The notes below the pieces were generated by a model, which saw nothing but the letters and a program-made list of their open reading frames with translations, ran no database searches and was not told the origin of the DNA. From Leifsonia poae (GTDB lineage Bacteria; Actinomycetota; Actinomycetes; Actinomycetales; Microbacteriaceae), in contig NZ_BSEN01000001.1 in NCBI RefSeq assembly GCF_027921845.1, positions 554,014 to 618,013 of the forward strand: a stretch of 64,000 nt of DNA. Reading direction: 5' to 3'. This document shows positions 7,398 through 17,500 of this stretch, piece after piece (the stretch's first letter is position 1; every line of letters begins with the position of its first letter). Both the position numbers and the translations under genes were made by a program.

Positions 7398-8753
7398 GTG
7401 CTCGTCTACTTCGTGAATCATTCCACTGCGCCCGTCAATCTGGGTGGCGCCGAGCGGTCGATGATCGCACTGGTCGAAGACTGGTACGCGACCGACCCCG
7501 ACTTCGAAGCAGTCTTCATCACCAAGGCGCCGCACGGCAAATTCGTCGCCGCCATCGAGGAGCGCGGCTGGAAGTACCGGTCGTTCCTCTACCGCGGCTG
7601 GACGATCCCCGCTCCGAACCCGCCCGTCAGCGAGATCACCTACTTCGCGAACGACGACTACCGCTCGACCCTCGAGATCATCGGGATGATGGAGAACCGC
7701 CGACCCGATCTCGTCGTCACCAACACGCTGGTCGCCCCGTGGGGCGCCTTCGCAGCCGCGACGCTCGGGATCCCGCACGCCTGGTTCATCCGCGAGTACG
7801 GAGACCTCGACCACGGACTCACCTTCCAGAACGGTCGCCGGGAGACGTTCGAAGACATCGGGATGCTCTCCCAGGCCGTCTTCACCAACTCCCTCGCTCT
7901 GCGGGCGCATGTCGGCCAGTACATCGACGAGTCGGCGATCGATGTGGTCTACCCGCGGGTCGACGTCGACGAGGTCACCCGACGGGCCGCAGCGGCGCCG
8001 GCCGTCGCCCCGTTCGGCGCCGATCCGGGGCTCGCCATCACGGTCGTGGGCCGTCTCGCGGACTCGAAGGGCCAGTGGAGGGTCATCGACGCCATCGGGG
8101 CTCTGGCCGCCAGGGGTGTCCGGGCCAGCGTGTGCCTCGTCGGCGGCCAGGAGCGGCCCGACTACGACGTTCAGCTGCTCGAGCGCGCGGCTCGCCTCGG
8201 AGTGGCCGACCGTGTCGTCATCGCCGGCGAGCAGGCGGAGCCGTTCCCGTTCATCGCAGCGGCCGACGTCTGCGTGACGCCGTCCGGCATCGAAGCATTC
8301 GGTCGCACGACGCTCGAATACATGGCGACCGGCAAGCCTGCGATCGCCTCGCGCGGAGGCGGAAGCGCCGAGCTCGTCGAGCCCGGAGTGACCGGTTACC
8401 TCTTCGAGCCGGACGACACGGCCGAGCTCGCCGACCGGCTGGAGCTGTACGCCAGGGACCGCGAGCTGATCGTCGCGCACGGAGAGGCGGGCCGGGCCCG
8501 GGCCGTCGAGCTCGTCTCGCACGAGTACAGCAATCAGGCCGCCATCGCCCGGCTCGTCGAGACGGCGACGGCGGAGCCCGCGCGCCTTCCCAACGTCGCC
8601 CGCTACTGGTTCTCGCTGCCGCCGACCTACTTCGCCTCGGCCGGGAGGGGACGGCGCATCACACTCGCCTTCATCCGCACGCGGCTCCCCGGACGCCTCA
8701 GGGCGGTCATCGCGCGGCCGGTCTCCGCCCTGCGACGGAGGCGATCGCGGTGA
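7398..8753 (+). CDS. Glycosyltransferase family 4
   Basis: 451 residues, GT-B fold. N-terminal LGGAERSMIALVEDW binds acceptor; IREYGDLDHGLTFQNG is shared with the GT4 half of the fusion at 14524; donor domain has VVGRLADSKGQWRVIDA and SGIEAFGRTTLEYMATGKP with the E(X7)E-type motif. A C-terminal basic tail (RLPGRLRAVIARPVSALRRRR) could touch the membrane. GTG at 7398 was taken because AGGATCG lies about ten bases upstream and the beta strand VLVYFVNHS begins there. TGA overlaps the next gene's GTG by 4 bp. Confidence 0.83.
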   Translation: MLVYFVNHSTAPVNLGGAERSMIALVEDWYATDPDFEAVFITKAPHGKFVAAIEERGWKYRSFLYRGWTIPAPNPPVSEITYFANDDYRSTLEIIGMMENRRPDLVVTNTLVAPWGAFAAATLGIPHAWFIREYGDLDHGLTFQNGRRETFEDIGMLSQAVFTNSLALRAHVGQYIDESAIDVVYPRVDVDEVTRRAAAAPAVAPFGADPGLAITVVGRLADSKGQWRVIDAIGALAARGVRASVCLVGGQERPDYDVQLLERAARLGVADRVVIAGEQAEPFPFIAAADVCVTPSGIEAFGRTTLEYMATGKPAIASRGGGSAELVEPGVTGYLFEPDDTAELADRLELYARDRELIVAHGEAGRARAVELVSHEYSNQAAIARLVETATAEPARLPNVARYWFSLPPTYFASAGRGRRITLAFIRTRLPGRLRAVIARPVSALRRRRSR

Positions 8754-10141
8754 CGCACCCGGTCACCATCGTCGTGCCGGTGTACGGCGACCTCGAGTCG
8801 TTGACCACGTGCGTGTCGTCCCTGATAGCGAACGTCGATCAGTCAGTCCACCGGGTGCTCCTCGTCAACGACAGCGGCCCGGAGGCCGACGCGATCGAGA
8901 CGGCACTCCGCCGGCAGATCGACGGTCAACCGGCCTTCCGCTACGAACGCAACCCGTCCAATCTCGGGTTCGTCGGCAACTGCAACCGCGCCGTCCTCGA
9001 ACTGGACGACACCGACAACGACATCCTGCTCCTCAACAGCGACACCCTGACCACGCCGGGCTTCGTCGAGGTGCTCTCGACGGTGCTCCACTCGTCAGAC
9101 GAGAACGGCGCCGTGTGCCCGCGCAGCAACAACGCGACGGTGGCCAGCCTTCCGTTCGCCTTGCGCGATCCCTCCGTCGGGCGGCCCATGGAACGGACGG
9201 CCGCCGTGCACGCCGCGCTCGCCCCGCTCCTGCCCTCGCACACGTACTCGCCGGTCGCCATGGGGTTCTGCATCCTCATCAAGCGGGAGCTGATCCGCCG
9301 TTTCGGTCTCTTCGACGAGACCTTCGCACCGGGCTACGGCGAGGAGAACGACTTCTGCCTGCGCATCGGACGCCACGGGTACCGGTCGATGATCGCGCAC
9401 GGCGCCGTCGTCTATCACCTGGGCGGGCGCAGTTTCCAGGGCGCCCGCCGCGAAGCACTGCGGTCGGCGCACGAGAAGATCATCGTGTCGCGCTATCCCG
9501 AGTACACCGAGGCGGTGCAGCGCTACATCTACATCGATCGCGACCCCGTCGACGTCTTCGCCGACGCCCTCGTTCCCGGCGACGAGGTGGCCCGGGTGCT
9601 CATCCCCGTCGTGGGCGACGGTCATGGGCACGCCACCGCCGACGAGACCGCACTGCTTCGCGCTGCGGGGCGCTGGTCGGGCCCGGTGCGCGTGACAGCG
9701 GTCGCCCCGGCCGCCATGCTCCGCGGGCTGGCGCGTGCGCATCCGTCCCTCGCCTGGCGCCGGGACGATCACGTCTCCGGGGTCTGGGACCTGGCTCTCC
9801 TCCCCGGCACCGAACCGGATGCGCGTCGCAGGGCCCTGCTCAATCGAACGTGCCTGCGCTGGGCCGCCGTCGGGACCACGGCTGTCGAGCACCTCACGGC
9901 GCGTTTCGACGAGGCGCCCGACGAGGCCGCGGTCGTCCTGCTCAGCCGGTGCGATGTCGACCTCGAGGCGCTCCGCCGTCGCTGGGCGCTCGAGACGAGC
10001 CGCCCGGACTACCTGGCCGACGCCGGGAGCCCGCGCGAGCCTCTGATGCGTCGCGCTCTGCGCCGCGCCGAGCGCATCGCACCGCGACCGGTCGGGTGGT
10101 CGAAGGCCGTGGTGCGACAGATCCTGGGCCGCACGGGCTAG
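8750..10141 (+). CDS. Glycosyltransferase family 2
   Basis: 463 residues. GT-A domain at the N-terminus: VTIVVPVYGDLESL, NPSNLGFVGNCNRAV, and LLLNSDTLTTPGF containing the metal/nucleotide-binding acidic pair; then FDETFAPGYGEENDFCLR, the acceptor-site motif of rhamnosyl/GlcNAc-type family 2 enzymes. Residues 290-463 form a less conserved tail without clear motifs. It is a close paralogue of the enzyme at 12932-14422. GTG start overlaps the GT4 stop; the 3' end overlaps the convergent gene at 10138 by 4 bp. Confidence 0.85.
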   Translation: MTHPVTIVVPVYGDLESLTTCVSSLIANVDQSVHRVLLVNDSGPEADAIETALRRQIDGQPAFRYERNPSNLGFVGNCNRAVLELDDTDNDILLLNSDTLTTPGFVEVLSTVLHSSDENGAVCPRSNNATVASLPFALRDPSVGRPMERTAAVHAALAPLLPSHTYSPVAMGFCILIKRELIRRFGLFDETFAPGYGEENDFCLRIGRHGYRSMIAHGAVVYHLGGRSFQGARREALRSAHEKIIVSRYPEYTEAVQRYIYIDRDPVDVFADALVPGDEVARVLIPVVGDGHGHATADETALLRAAGRWSGPVRVTAVAPAAMLRGLARAHPSLAWRRDDHVSGVWDLALLPGTEPDARRRALLNRTCLRWAAVGTTAVEHLTARFDEAPDEAAVVLLSRCDVDLEALRRRWALETSRPDYLADAGSPREPLMRRALRRAERIAPRPVGWSKAVVRQILGRTG

Positions 10142-11190
10142 CCGGCGTCCGCCTCGTCGGTCGACTTGTGCGTGTACGGCGTCCAGTTGAGCGCGCCGAC
10201 GACCTCGTCGACACCGGCGAACCGCACTCCGGCCGCGAGCATCCGGCGCGCGAGGTTCCAGTCGCCCGGCTCATCGACCAGCCAGCTCTCCTGGTCGTAC
10301 TCGAAGAACCGCAGGCTCCGGTGCACGAGGGCGCCCTGGAAGCTGAAGCCGCCGCGCTCCGGCGGGTAACTGAAGATGTGGGCCTCGGACCCGTCGACGA
10401 GATTCCGCTGTGTCAGAGCGCCGTAGGCGACCTCTGCGCGCGAATCCTTCGCGACGGCGAGCAGACGTTCGATGTGGTCGGGCTCGAACACGTCGTCTTC
10501 GTCCAATGGCGCGACCCACAGCCCCGTCGACCTCCGGATGCCCTCGTTCATCCCCGGCGAGCCGGCGACGAACCACCGGTGAGCGCGCCGCTCCGGATAG
10601 ATCGAGCGGTGCGGGAACTCGACGTAGGTCACACGCGGGTCGCCGAGCTCGCGGATCGCCTCGGCCGTCTCGGGATTCGGCCCGTCGTTCACGATCACGA
10701 TCTCGAGGTTGCCGTGCGTCTGCGCGAGCACCGACGGGAGCGAGATCGTCATGAGCTCGTGCGTCCGCTGGTAGGTCGCGATGCGCACACTGACCAACGG
10801 GTCCTTGGTTGTCCACGGCTTGTCGTAGCCGGATGCCGCGCGGGCGGCGGCCAGTCGTTCGGCGGCGGCCGGCGTCGCGTCCCTCGCCGACTTCGCGAGC
10901 AGCGTCGCCTTCGCCGCGGCCTCGTCCAGCGCAGCGGTCGTCGAAGACAGCGCGGTCAGTGCTTCCCCGGTCGCCGTCTCGAACGTCGCCGAGCGCGCCG
11001 CGAGGTCACGCACGCCCTCGTCGAGATGCCGATCGACGACGCGCAGCTCCCCCACGACCGTCGACTGGACCAGGTCGGTCAGCGCCTGGATCTGGGCTCG
11101 CAGCTCGCGCTGCTCGTCGATGATCTGCGCGACCTGGTCGCGGAGACGGGTCCGGCGCCCGTCGGAGCCGGCGGAGTTCGTTTCATTCAC
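10138..11190 (-). CDS. Family 2 glycosyltransferase with N-terminal coiled coil
   Basis: About 350 residues. The first 130 residues are Ala/Glu/Arg-rich heptads (RDQVAQIIDEQRELRAQIQA onward) predicted to form coiled coil; then a GT-A domain: VSVRIATYQRTHELM, VIVNDGPNPETAEAI, and VAPLDEDDVFEPDHIERLL with the DXD-like motif, ending FFEYDQESWLVDEPGDWNLA. It presumably transfers a sugar in glycan assembly, with the coiled coil mediating oligomerisation. Two adjacent GTG codons (11193 and 11190) could start it; 11190 gives the 4-bp GTGA overlap with the aminotransferase stop. Last gene of a four-gene minus-strand operon starting at 14422. Confidence 0.78.
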   Translation of the reverse strand: MNETNSAGSDGRRTRLRDQVAQIIDEQRELRAQIQALTDLVQSTVVGELRVVDRHLDEGVRDLAARSATFETATGEALTALSSTTAALDEAAAKATLLAKSARDATPAAAERLAAARAASGYDKPWTTKDPLVSVRIATYQRTHELMTISLPSVLAQTHGNLEIVIVNDGPNPETAEAIRELGDPRVTYVEFPHRSIYPERRAHRWFVAGSPGMNEGIRRSTGLWVAPLDEDDVFEPDHIERLLAVAKDSRAEVAYGALTQRNLVDGSEAHIFSYPPERGGFSFQGALVHRSLRFFEYDQESWLVDEPGDWNLARRMLAAGVRFAGVDEVVGALNWTPYTHKSTDEADAG

Positions 11191-12305
11191 CACGGATCGA
11201 CAATACCGGTCGCGCCGCCCAGCACCCTGGCGATCTCCTCGACGGTGCCCTCGTCGATCCCGGAGTGCACGGGCAGTGACAGGATGCGCTGCTCGACGTC
11301 CTCGGTGACCTCGAGCGGCCCACGGGGCACGTCGGCGAATCGAGGGTGCCGATGCAGCGACGGCGCGTAGTAGGTGCGGGCCTCGACCCCGATACCGGCG
11401 AGCGCTCCGACCAGTTCGTCGCGAGGGGCGCCGGCAGCGAGCACGACCGGCAGGAACGCGAGGCTGGAACGCTCGACGTTGGAGGGGAGGCTGTGCGCAC
11501 CGAGCCGCGCCCGGTACCAGCCGAGCACCTCGCGCCGAGCCTCGACGATGCGATCGATTCGTTCGAGCTGGCGGACACCCAGTGCCGCGGCGAACTCCGA
11601 GAGCTTGCCGTTGAAGCCCATCCGCACCGACTCGCGCCCCCCGTCGAACCCGAAGTTGCTCGCCGATCGCAACCGCTCTCCGATGTCGGCGTCGCGGCTG
11701 GTCACCGCTCCGCCCTCACCGACGGCGAGCGGCTTCGTGGCGTGGAACGAGAAGACCTCGGCGTCTCCGCGTCCGCCGATCGGGGTGCCGTCCGGGTACT
11801 CCGACCCGAAGCCGGCGGCCGAGTCGATCACGAGCGGGAGCGCCGCCTCCGACGCCAGCCGTTCCCACTCGGACACCAACGGTGAACCGATGCCGAACGG
11901 ATTCGCGAACAGGAGGCCGGCGACGGGGCCGTCGGCGATCGCTTCGCGCGCGCGTTCGGGATCGACGCCGAGCGAACCCGGCTCGATGTCGACGAAGACC
12001 GGCACGAAGTCCAGGAGTTCGATCGCCTGAACGGCGGCGGCGAAGGTGAACGAAGGCAGGATGACACGCCGGTTGCCGTCGCCGCGCCCCATCAGCGTGC
12101 CGATGGCCGCGATCAGCCCCGTGGTCGCGCTCGAGTACGTCGCCACTCCATCGACGCCGAGCCTTCGCCCGATGCCCGCACGGAACCGCTGCTCGAAGGG
12201 ACCGAAATTGCTGAACCGGCCACTGGCCGTGATGGCGGCGTAGTCGGCCGCGACGTGCTCGGTCGGCGGGAACTCCGGACGGATGAGCGGATGACTAGAG
12301 CTCAC
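11187..12305 (-). CDS. DegT/DnrJ/EryC1/StrS-family sugar aminotransferase
   Basis: 372 residues, fold-type I PLP enzyme. SSATTGLIAAIGTLM binds the PLP phosphate, VIDSAAGFGSE holds the PLP-pyridine Asp (about residue 161), and FSFHATKPLAVGEGG holds the Schiff-base Lys (about residue 191); RMGFNGKLSEFAAALG follows as in the family. Such enzymes aminate 3- or 4-keto nucleotide sugars (FdtB, WecE, DesI). With the NeuD-like acyltransferase beside it, the pathway would give an N-acylated amino sugar. No sugar dehydratase lies in the window. GTG start at 12305 overlaps the upstream gene by 11 bp, behind AAGGGTGGG. Confidence 0.85.
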   Translation of the reverse strand: MSSSHPLIRPEFPPTEHVAADYAAITASGRFSNFGPFEQRFRAGIGRRLGVDGVATYSSATTGLIAAIGTLMGRGDGNRRVILPSFTFAAAVQAIELLDFVPVFVDIEPGSLGVDPERAREAIADGPVAGLLFANPFGIGSPLVSEWERLASEAALPLVIDSAAGFGSEYPDGTPIGGRGDAEVFSFHATKPLAVGEGGAVTSRDADIGERLRSASNFGFDGGRESVRMGFNGKLSEFAAALGVRQLERIDRIVEARREVLGWYRARLGAHSLPSNVERSSLAFLPVVLAAGAPRDELVGALAGIGVEARTYYAPSLHRHPRFADVPRGPLEVTEDVEQRILSLPVHSGIDEGTVEEIARVLGGATGIVDPW

Positions 12306-12921
12306 GGGCCCACCCTTCGGCGATGCGCAGCGTTCGGGCGGGATTTCCGATCACGACAGCGTTCGGCTCCTCGACGTCCGCCACGACGACCGCTCCCGCT
12401 CCGACGATGACTCCGTCGGCGATCGCCACGTCGTTCTTGACGACGGCGCCGATACCGATGACCACCCCGGCTCCGAGGCGGCAGTGCCCGCCGATGCGCG
12501 CTCCGGGCCCGATGGTCGCGAAGTCGCCGACGACGACGTCGTGGGAGATGCTGGCACCGACGTTGACGATCACGTGGTGCCCGACCAGGACTGATGCCGT
12601 GAGCACGGCTCCGGGAGAAACGATCGAGCCGTCGCCGATGCCGACCGTCGGGCCGACGTAGGCGGCCGGAGAGACGTAGGCGCCGAAGCGATCGCCCGGC
12701 CACCGTGAGACGAGCTCCCGGCGCACGGCGGGGGCGCCGACGGCGGCGATCACCTCGCAGCCCCTCTGCTCGTCGCTGGGGGCGGTGACATCGATCGTGC
12801 GGCCGGCCGCGGAGAGATGCTGTGCGTCGACGGCGTAGAACGACACCGACTCGGCACCGACGTAGGCGGCGAGCTCGCTCGCCTGGCCTCCTGCTCCGAG
12901 GATGCCGATCGTGGTTGGCAT
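12295..12921 (-). CDS. NeuD/PglD-like sugar O/N-acyltransferase
   Basis: 208 residues. N-terminal Rossmann-like region TIGILGAGGQASELAAYV, then a left-handed beta-helix of hexapeptide repeats (IGDGSIVSPGAVLTASVLVG, VVGDFATIGPGARIGG, LGAGVVIGIGAVV) and the end VVIGNPARTLR typical of PglD/NeuD. The family moves an acetyl or other acyl group from acyl-CoA to a nucleotide-linked amino sugar. The catalytic His is likely in NVGASISHDVVVGD. ATG at 12921 has AGGATCG upstream; the earlier frame is not protein-like. It sits between the aminotransferase and a GT2 gene, same strand. Confidence 0.85.
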   Translation of the reverse strand: MPTTIGILGAGGQASELAAYVGAESVSFYAVDAQHLSAAGRTIDVTAPSDEQRGCEVIAAVGAPAVRRELVSRWPGDRFGAYVSPAAYVGPTVGIGDGSIVSPGAVLTASVLVGHHVIVNVGASISHDVVVGDFATIGPGARIGGHCRLGAGVVIGIGAVVKNDVAIADGVIVGAGAVVVADVEEPNAVVIGNPARTLRIAEGWAREL

Positions 12922-12931
12922 GGTCACGATC

Positions 12932-14422
12932 CTACTGAGAGGCCGTTCGGCGCTGCCGGTCGAGGTACAGCTCGACGGCGGTGAAATGCGCCCAGCGGCG
13001 CTCCAGACGCTCGAGGAACGCCGCGAGGTCGGGTGCACCGGCTCGCACGACCGACTCGATCTCGTCCACGACGGCACCGCCGTCGGAGCCCGGACCGGGG
13101 AGCAGCTCCGGCACCGCTCCGCTGAGCGACGGACGCTCGCGGGACAGATCGCGGCGGCCCCCTCCGAGCTCGATCCACCAGTCGGCGAACGCGTGGAGCT
13201 CGTCGGCAGCGACCCGGCTCTCGCCGGCGCCGACCTCCCGGCTCCAGGCGATCGGAGCCGGATCGAGGACCGAGACGCCGACGGTACGAAGGTGCCGCCG
13301 GTTCGCCTCCACCAGTCGCTGCCCGTGCACGCCGTCGGCGATCACGACGCCCACGTCGAAGATCTCCACGGGGTCGGGGGTGGCGTTCACGATCCTGGCG
13401 CGCGACGGGTCGACTCCGAGCGCGACCGCGTCATCCGGATCGGCGACGATCTGCACGTCGAAGCGCTCCAGGAGCGGCTCGAGCAGTTGCGTGCGGATAC
13501 GCGCGAGCGCCTCGAATCGCTGACCGGCCTGCGGCAGGGCATCGCTGAGCCCACGCAATTCGATCTCGGCCTTCGGCCGGCCGTCGCGCGGCACGATGAC
13601 GTCGGCGAACCACTCCGCCGCTCGCACTCCGAAGTAGTTGTAGTAGCGAACCGCGCGGCGGTAGTACGGGTACTTGCTGTCGAGCAGCTTCTCGTGCGCG
13701 TCGCGGATCTCGTTGCGCCCGACGCTGACGAAGCTCTTGGAACCCTCGTGGAAGACGAGCGCGGTGTTCGCCATCACCGACAGGTAGCCCGCCTTGTTGA
13801 TGCGCAGGCAGTAGTCGTTCTCTTCGCCGTATCCCGGAGCGAACTCCTGCGCGAACAGTCCGTACTTGCGGATCAGCTCGCGTCGCGTGAGAAAGCAGAA
13901 CCCCATGGCGACGGGGACGACCGTCGAGGCGGGCAGGAATGGCGTGATGGTGTCGTAGACGGCCTGCGTGCGTTCGAAGGTGCGCGCCGACGCCGGATCG
14001 GCGAGGCGGTAGGGGATGCTCGCGATCGTCGCGCTGTTGCTGCGCGCCGTGACGACGCCGTGACGTTCATCGGCGTAGAGCACGGCCTCCATGGCGTCCA
14101 CGAAGCCGTCGGTCGCCACGGTGTCGCTGTTGAGAAGGAGGATGTCCCTGTCGCTCTGATCGAGCTCCAGTGCCGCGCGATTGCACGTGCCGACGAAACC
14201 GAGGTTGTGCGGATTGCGGTGGTACTCGAAGCCGTCGAGCCCCTCGATCTCGCGGAGCATCGCCTCCTCGATGACGTCGGCATCGGGACCGACGTCGTTG
14301 ACGAGCAGCACGTGGTGGCGCGAGAAGTCGACGGTGGACTTCAGCGATCGAACGCACTCGAGCAATGATTCGAGATCGCCGTAGATCGGTACGACGACGG
14401 TGACACCGGGGGTTGAACTCAC
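12932..14422 (-). CDS. Glycosyltransferase family 2
   Basis: 496 residues. GT-A domain: VTVVVPIYGDLESLLECVRS, HNLGFVGTCNRAALELD, LLLNSDTVATDGF and EFAPGYGEENDYCLRI, nearly the same layout as the protein at 8750-10141, so the two are paralogues. The C-terminal 190 residues are poorly conserved. GTG start at 14422 is fixed by a perfect AGGAGG eight bases upstream (14431-14436 complement), more convincing than the longer frame from 14461. First gene of the minus-strand set GT2, NeuD, aminotransferase, GT2; divergent from the fusion enzyme at 14524. Confidence 0.87.
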   Translation of the reverse strand: MSSTPGVTVVVPIYGDLESLLECVRSLKSTVDFSRHHVLLVNDVGPDADVIEEAMLREIEGLDGFEYHRNPHNLGFVGTCNRAALELDQSDRDILLLNSDTVATDGFVDAMEAVLYADERHGVVTARSNSATIASIPYRLADPASARTFERTQAVYDTITPFLPASTVVPVAMGFCFLTRRELIRKYGLFAQEFAPGYGEENDYCLRINKAGYLSVMANTALVFHEGSKSFVSVGRNEIRDAHEKLLDSKYPYYRRAVRYYNYFGVRAAEWFADVIVPRDGRPKAEIELRGLSDALPQAGQRFEALARIRTQLLEPLLERFDVQIVADPDDAVALGVDPSRARIVNATPDPVEIFDVGVVIADGVHGQRLVEANRRHLRTVGVSVLDPAPIAWSREVGAGESRVAADELHAFADWWIELGGGRRDLSRERPSLSGAVPELLPGPGSDGGAVVDEIESVVRAGAPDLAAFLERLERRWAHFTAVELYLDRQRRTASQ

Positions 14423-14511
14423 AGACTGATCCTCCTGGCCGACACGACCTGTTCGAGGCACCGTGTCGGCGCCGAACGACCCCTCAGCCTACCTGAACGG
14501 CAAAGTCCGGC

Positions 14512-14517
14512 TAATGT
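14512..14517 (+). promoter_or_regulatory. -10 box, leaderless start of the GT4-GT2 fusion gene
   Basis: TAATGT followed by six bases and the GTG at 14524. No Shine-Dalgarno sequence is present, so the transcript probably begins at or next to the start codon. The divergent gene at 14422 in contrast has an AGGAGG. Confidence 0.5.
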
Positions 14518-14523
14518 CGTTCC

Positions 14524-17500
14524 GTGCGTGTTCTCGTCCTCTGTCATAGCCCCGCTTACGAAACACTCGGCGGCGCTGAAAAATCGGTCATTGCGATCGC
14601 CTCCCGCTGGCGTGAACTCGACCCCTCGGTCGAGTTCACTTTCGTCGTCCCCGCGACCGACGGGCTCCTCGCGCCGGCGCTGACCGCGCGCGGTTTCGCC
14701 GTCAAAGGCATCCCGTCCTTCCCCTGGGTGCTGCGCAAGGTCCCCGACGACGGAGAGCGGATCCTGCGCTACCAGCGGCAGAACGCGCGCGCCGTCGAGC
14801 GCCTCGTCGAACTGATCCAGCGCGAGAAGACCGACCTCGTCGTGACGAACTCGATCGTCAACCCCTGGGCCGCCGTCGCCGCATCCATGGCAGGGCTCCC
14901 CCACGCCTGGCTCGTGCGCGAGTTCGGCGACCTCGATCACGGCCTGCAATTCGAATTCGGGGTCGAATCGACGTGGCGCGACATCGCGTCCCTCTCCGAT
15001 CTGGTGGTCGCCAACTCCGAAGCGGTCCGCGACCACATCGAGTCGTTCGCCCCCGGAACCGACGCCGCGATCTCCTACCCGCCCGTGGCACTCCTCGACA
15101 CGGCGGCCGCCGACGAGCAGCCGGATCCTCACGCACCGACCCTCTCGATCGTCTGCGTCGGCACGCTCTCCGTCTCCAAGGGCCAGGCGACCGCCGTCGC
15201 CGCGGTCGCCCGTCTCGCGCAGGGCGGCGTCGACGCCGAGCTCACCCTGGTCGGCGCCGACTCCCCCGCCGGATATCGCGACGAGCTGCGCGCTCTCGCC
15301 GACCGCCTGGGCGTCGGCGACCGGGTGACGATCCTCCCCCCGACCGACGCCGTGCAGGAGATCATCCAACGAGCCCACATCGGTGTCACCCCCTCGGTCA
15401 TGGAGGCCTTCGGACGTGTCACCCTCGAATACATGCTGCTCGGCAAGCCGGTGGTCGGCGCGCGCTCGGGAGGCACGGTCGAGCTGATCGATTCCGGTCG
15501 CTCCGGCTACCTGGTCACCCCCGGCAACGCCGACGACATGGCCGTCGCTCTCGCGGCGTACGCGCACGATCGCGACCTGATCGCCCGGCACGGCGCCAAC
15601 GCACGAGAGCGTGCGGTCGCGTTCACCAGCGGCGATCGCACCCTGGACGCCCTGGTGGCCCGCCTGCAGGAGCTGGGCGCGACGAGACGCGGTGCGGCAC
15701 CGACCCCGCGGCTCGTCGCCGCGACCATGGGCGAGGCTGGTCGCGCCCTCGACTGGGTGCGGCGCAGCATCGACAACCGAACCCAGACCGCGGAGTACCG
15801 CCTCGGCGCTCGGGTCGTCGGACCCGCGCGCCGCGCGCGGAACCTCGCGAAGCGTGCCAGACGCGGTGTCGACTCCGTGGTGTCGGCACGGCCGTCCGAG
15901 ACGAAGCGCGCTCCGTCCGCGAGCCGGGGTCCCATCGACGTGACCCGCGCGGTCGGCGCCGGCGCAGCCAAGCAGAAGCGTGGCATCCGCACCGTGGCGA
16001 AGGACCAGGCTGTGGCCGTCGCGCTGGTACGGCGCGGGCTGGTCGACAAGGTCTTCTACGGCATCCAGGCCGGCAAGCGGTTCGCGACCGATCTCGACGC
16101 GGCCCGTCACTTCCTCTCGACGGGTGTGGCCGCCGGCCTCGCACCCTCGGCGCTGTTCGAACCGGAGTGGGCGGGAGCGATCTCCGGAAAACCCGCTCCG
16201 ATCGTCGTGCGTTACGTCGCCGGCCACGGCGGCACGGATCTCGGGCGCGTGTGGACGAAGCCGATGCACGAGTCGTCCACCGAGCTCGTCCCCTCCACCA
16301 CCGTCGCCCCGGACGTCCTCCTGGCCCCGCCCGTCGACGGCTCCGCCTTCACCGATCCGCGCAAGCTGTACGACCGTGTCGGACGCTTCGAGGCGTCCGA
16401 GCTGTCGCGGCAGCCCAGCTCGGCGGTCACCGGGATCCACTGGAACGAGCAGCTCGCCGCCAGTGCGCAGCGCTCCGACGACGTGGTGTCGATCCTGATG
16501 CTCACCTACAACGACTGGCGCCGCACCATCGTCGCGATCGACGCTGTGCTCGCAGCGCAGACCGATGTCGAGTTCGAGCTGGTGCTCGTCGACAACGGAT
16601 CGAAGCCGCAGGTGCGCCGGATCCTCCGCGCGCTCTACGACGACGACCCGCGCGTCACGATCATCGTCTCCCCCATCAACCTGAACTTCGCCGGCGGCTG
16701 CAACCTGGCGTTCGTCCACTCGCGTGGATCGCGCATCGTCCTGCTCAACAACGACACCGAGGTCACGGACGGCTGGTTGGACGCGCTCGTCGCGCCGTTG
16801 GAGGACCCGGCGACAGTCGGTACCCAGTCGCTCCTGATCTACGCCCACGGCACCATCCAGACCGCCGGAACGGTGTTCGACGGCCCGACCGTTCTACCCA
16901 GGCACTTCCTGACCGATCACCCGATCGAGGACGCACTCGCACTCGACCCCGGGACCCTCGACGGCTTCTCCGCCGTCACGGCCGCCTGCCTCGCTCTGCG
17001 GGCACGCGACTTCGCCCAGGTGCAGGGCTTCGACGAGCTCTTCGCGAACGGCATGGAGGACGTCGATCTCTGCCTCCGCCTGCGCGAGGAGCTGGACGGC
17101 ACGTTCCGTGTTGTCACCGACTCCCGGGTCGTCCACTACGAGAGCGTCAGCGAGGGCCGTGGCGCCCGCACGGTCCCGAACCGCGCGCGCTACTGGCAGC
17201 GCTGGGCCGGATCAATGCCCCCGTCGGACGCCTGGCGGTACGACGAGCTCGGTCTGGCCACCGTCTCCTTCGCGCCCCGCGGCAGGAAACCGGGCGAGAT
17301 CGGTCTCACGCACGGCACGGAGCCCACGACGATCCGACTCACCGGTGACCGGGCGCAGCGGCTCCGCGTGGCGGTCCGTCGTCCCTACCTGTCCCTCAAA
17401 GACGGACGCACGCCCGTCCGCGGCCTCGTGGTGGATGCCGTCGTCGCAGCCGTGCAGGCGAGCGACGCGCACGTCATCGTGGACACGGCGTCGACGCGGT

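Noticed and set aside
8809-11370. An 853-codon plus-strand frame across the GT2 and convergent genes
   Set aside because: Composition is Arg/Pro-rich and it crosses two well-supported genes; overlap in another frame only.
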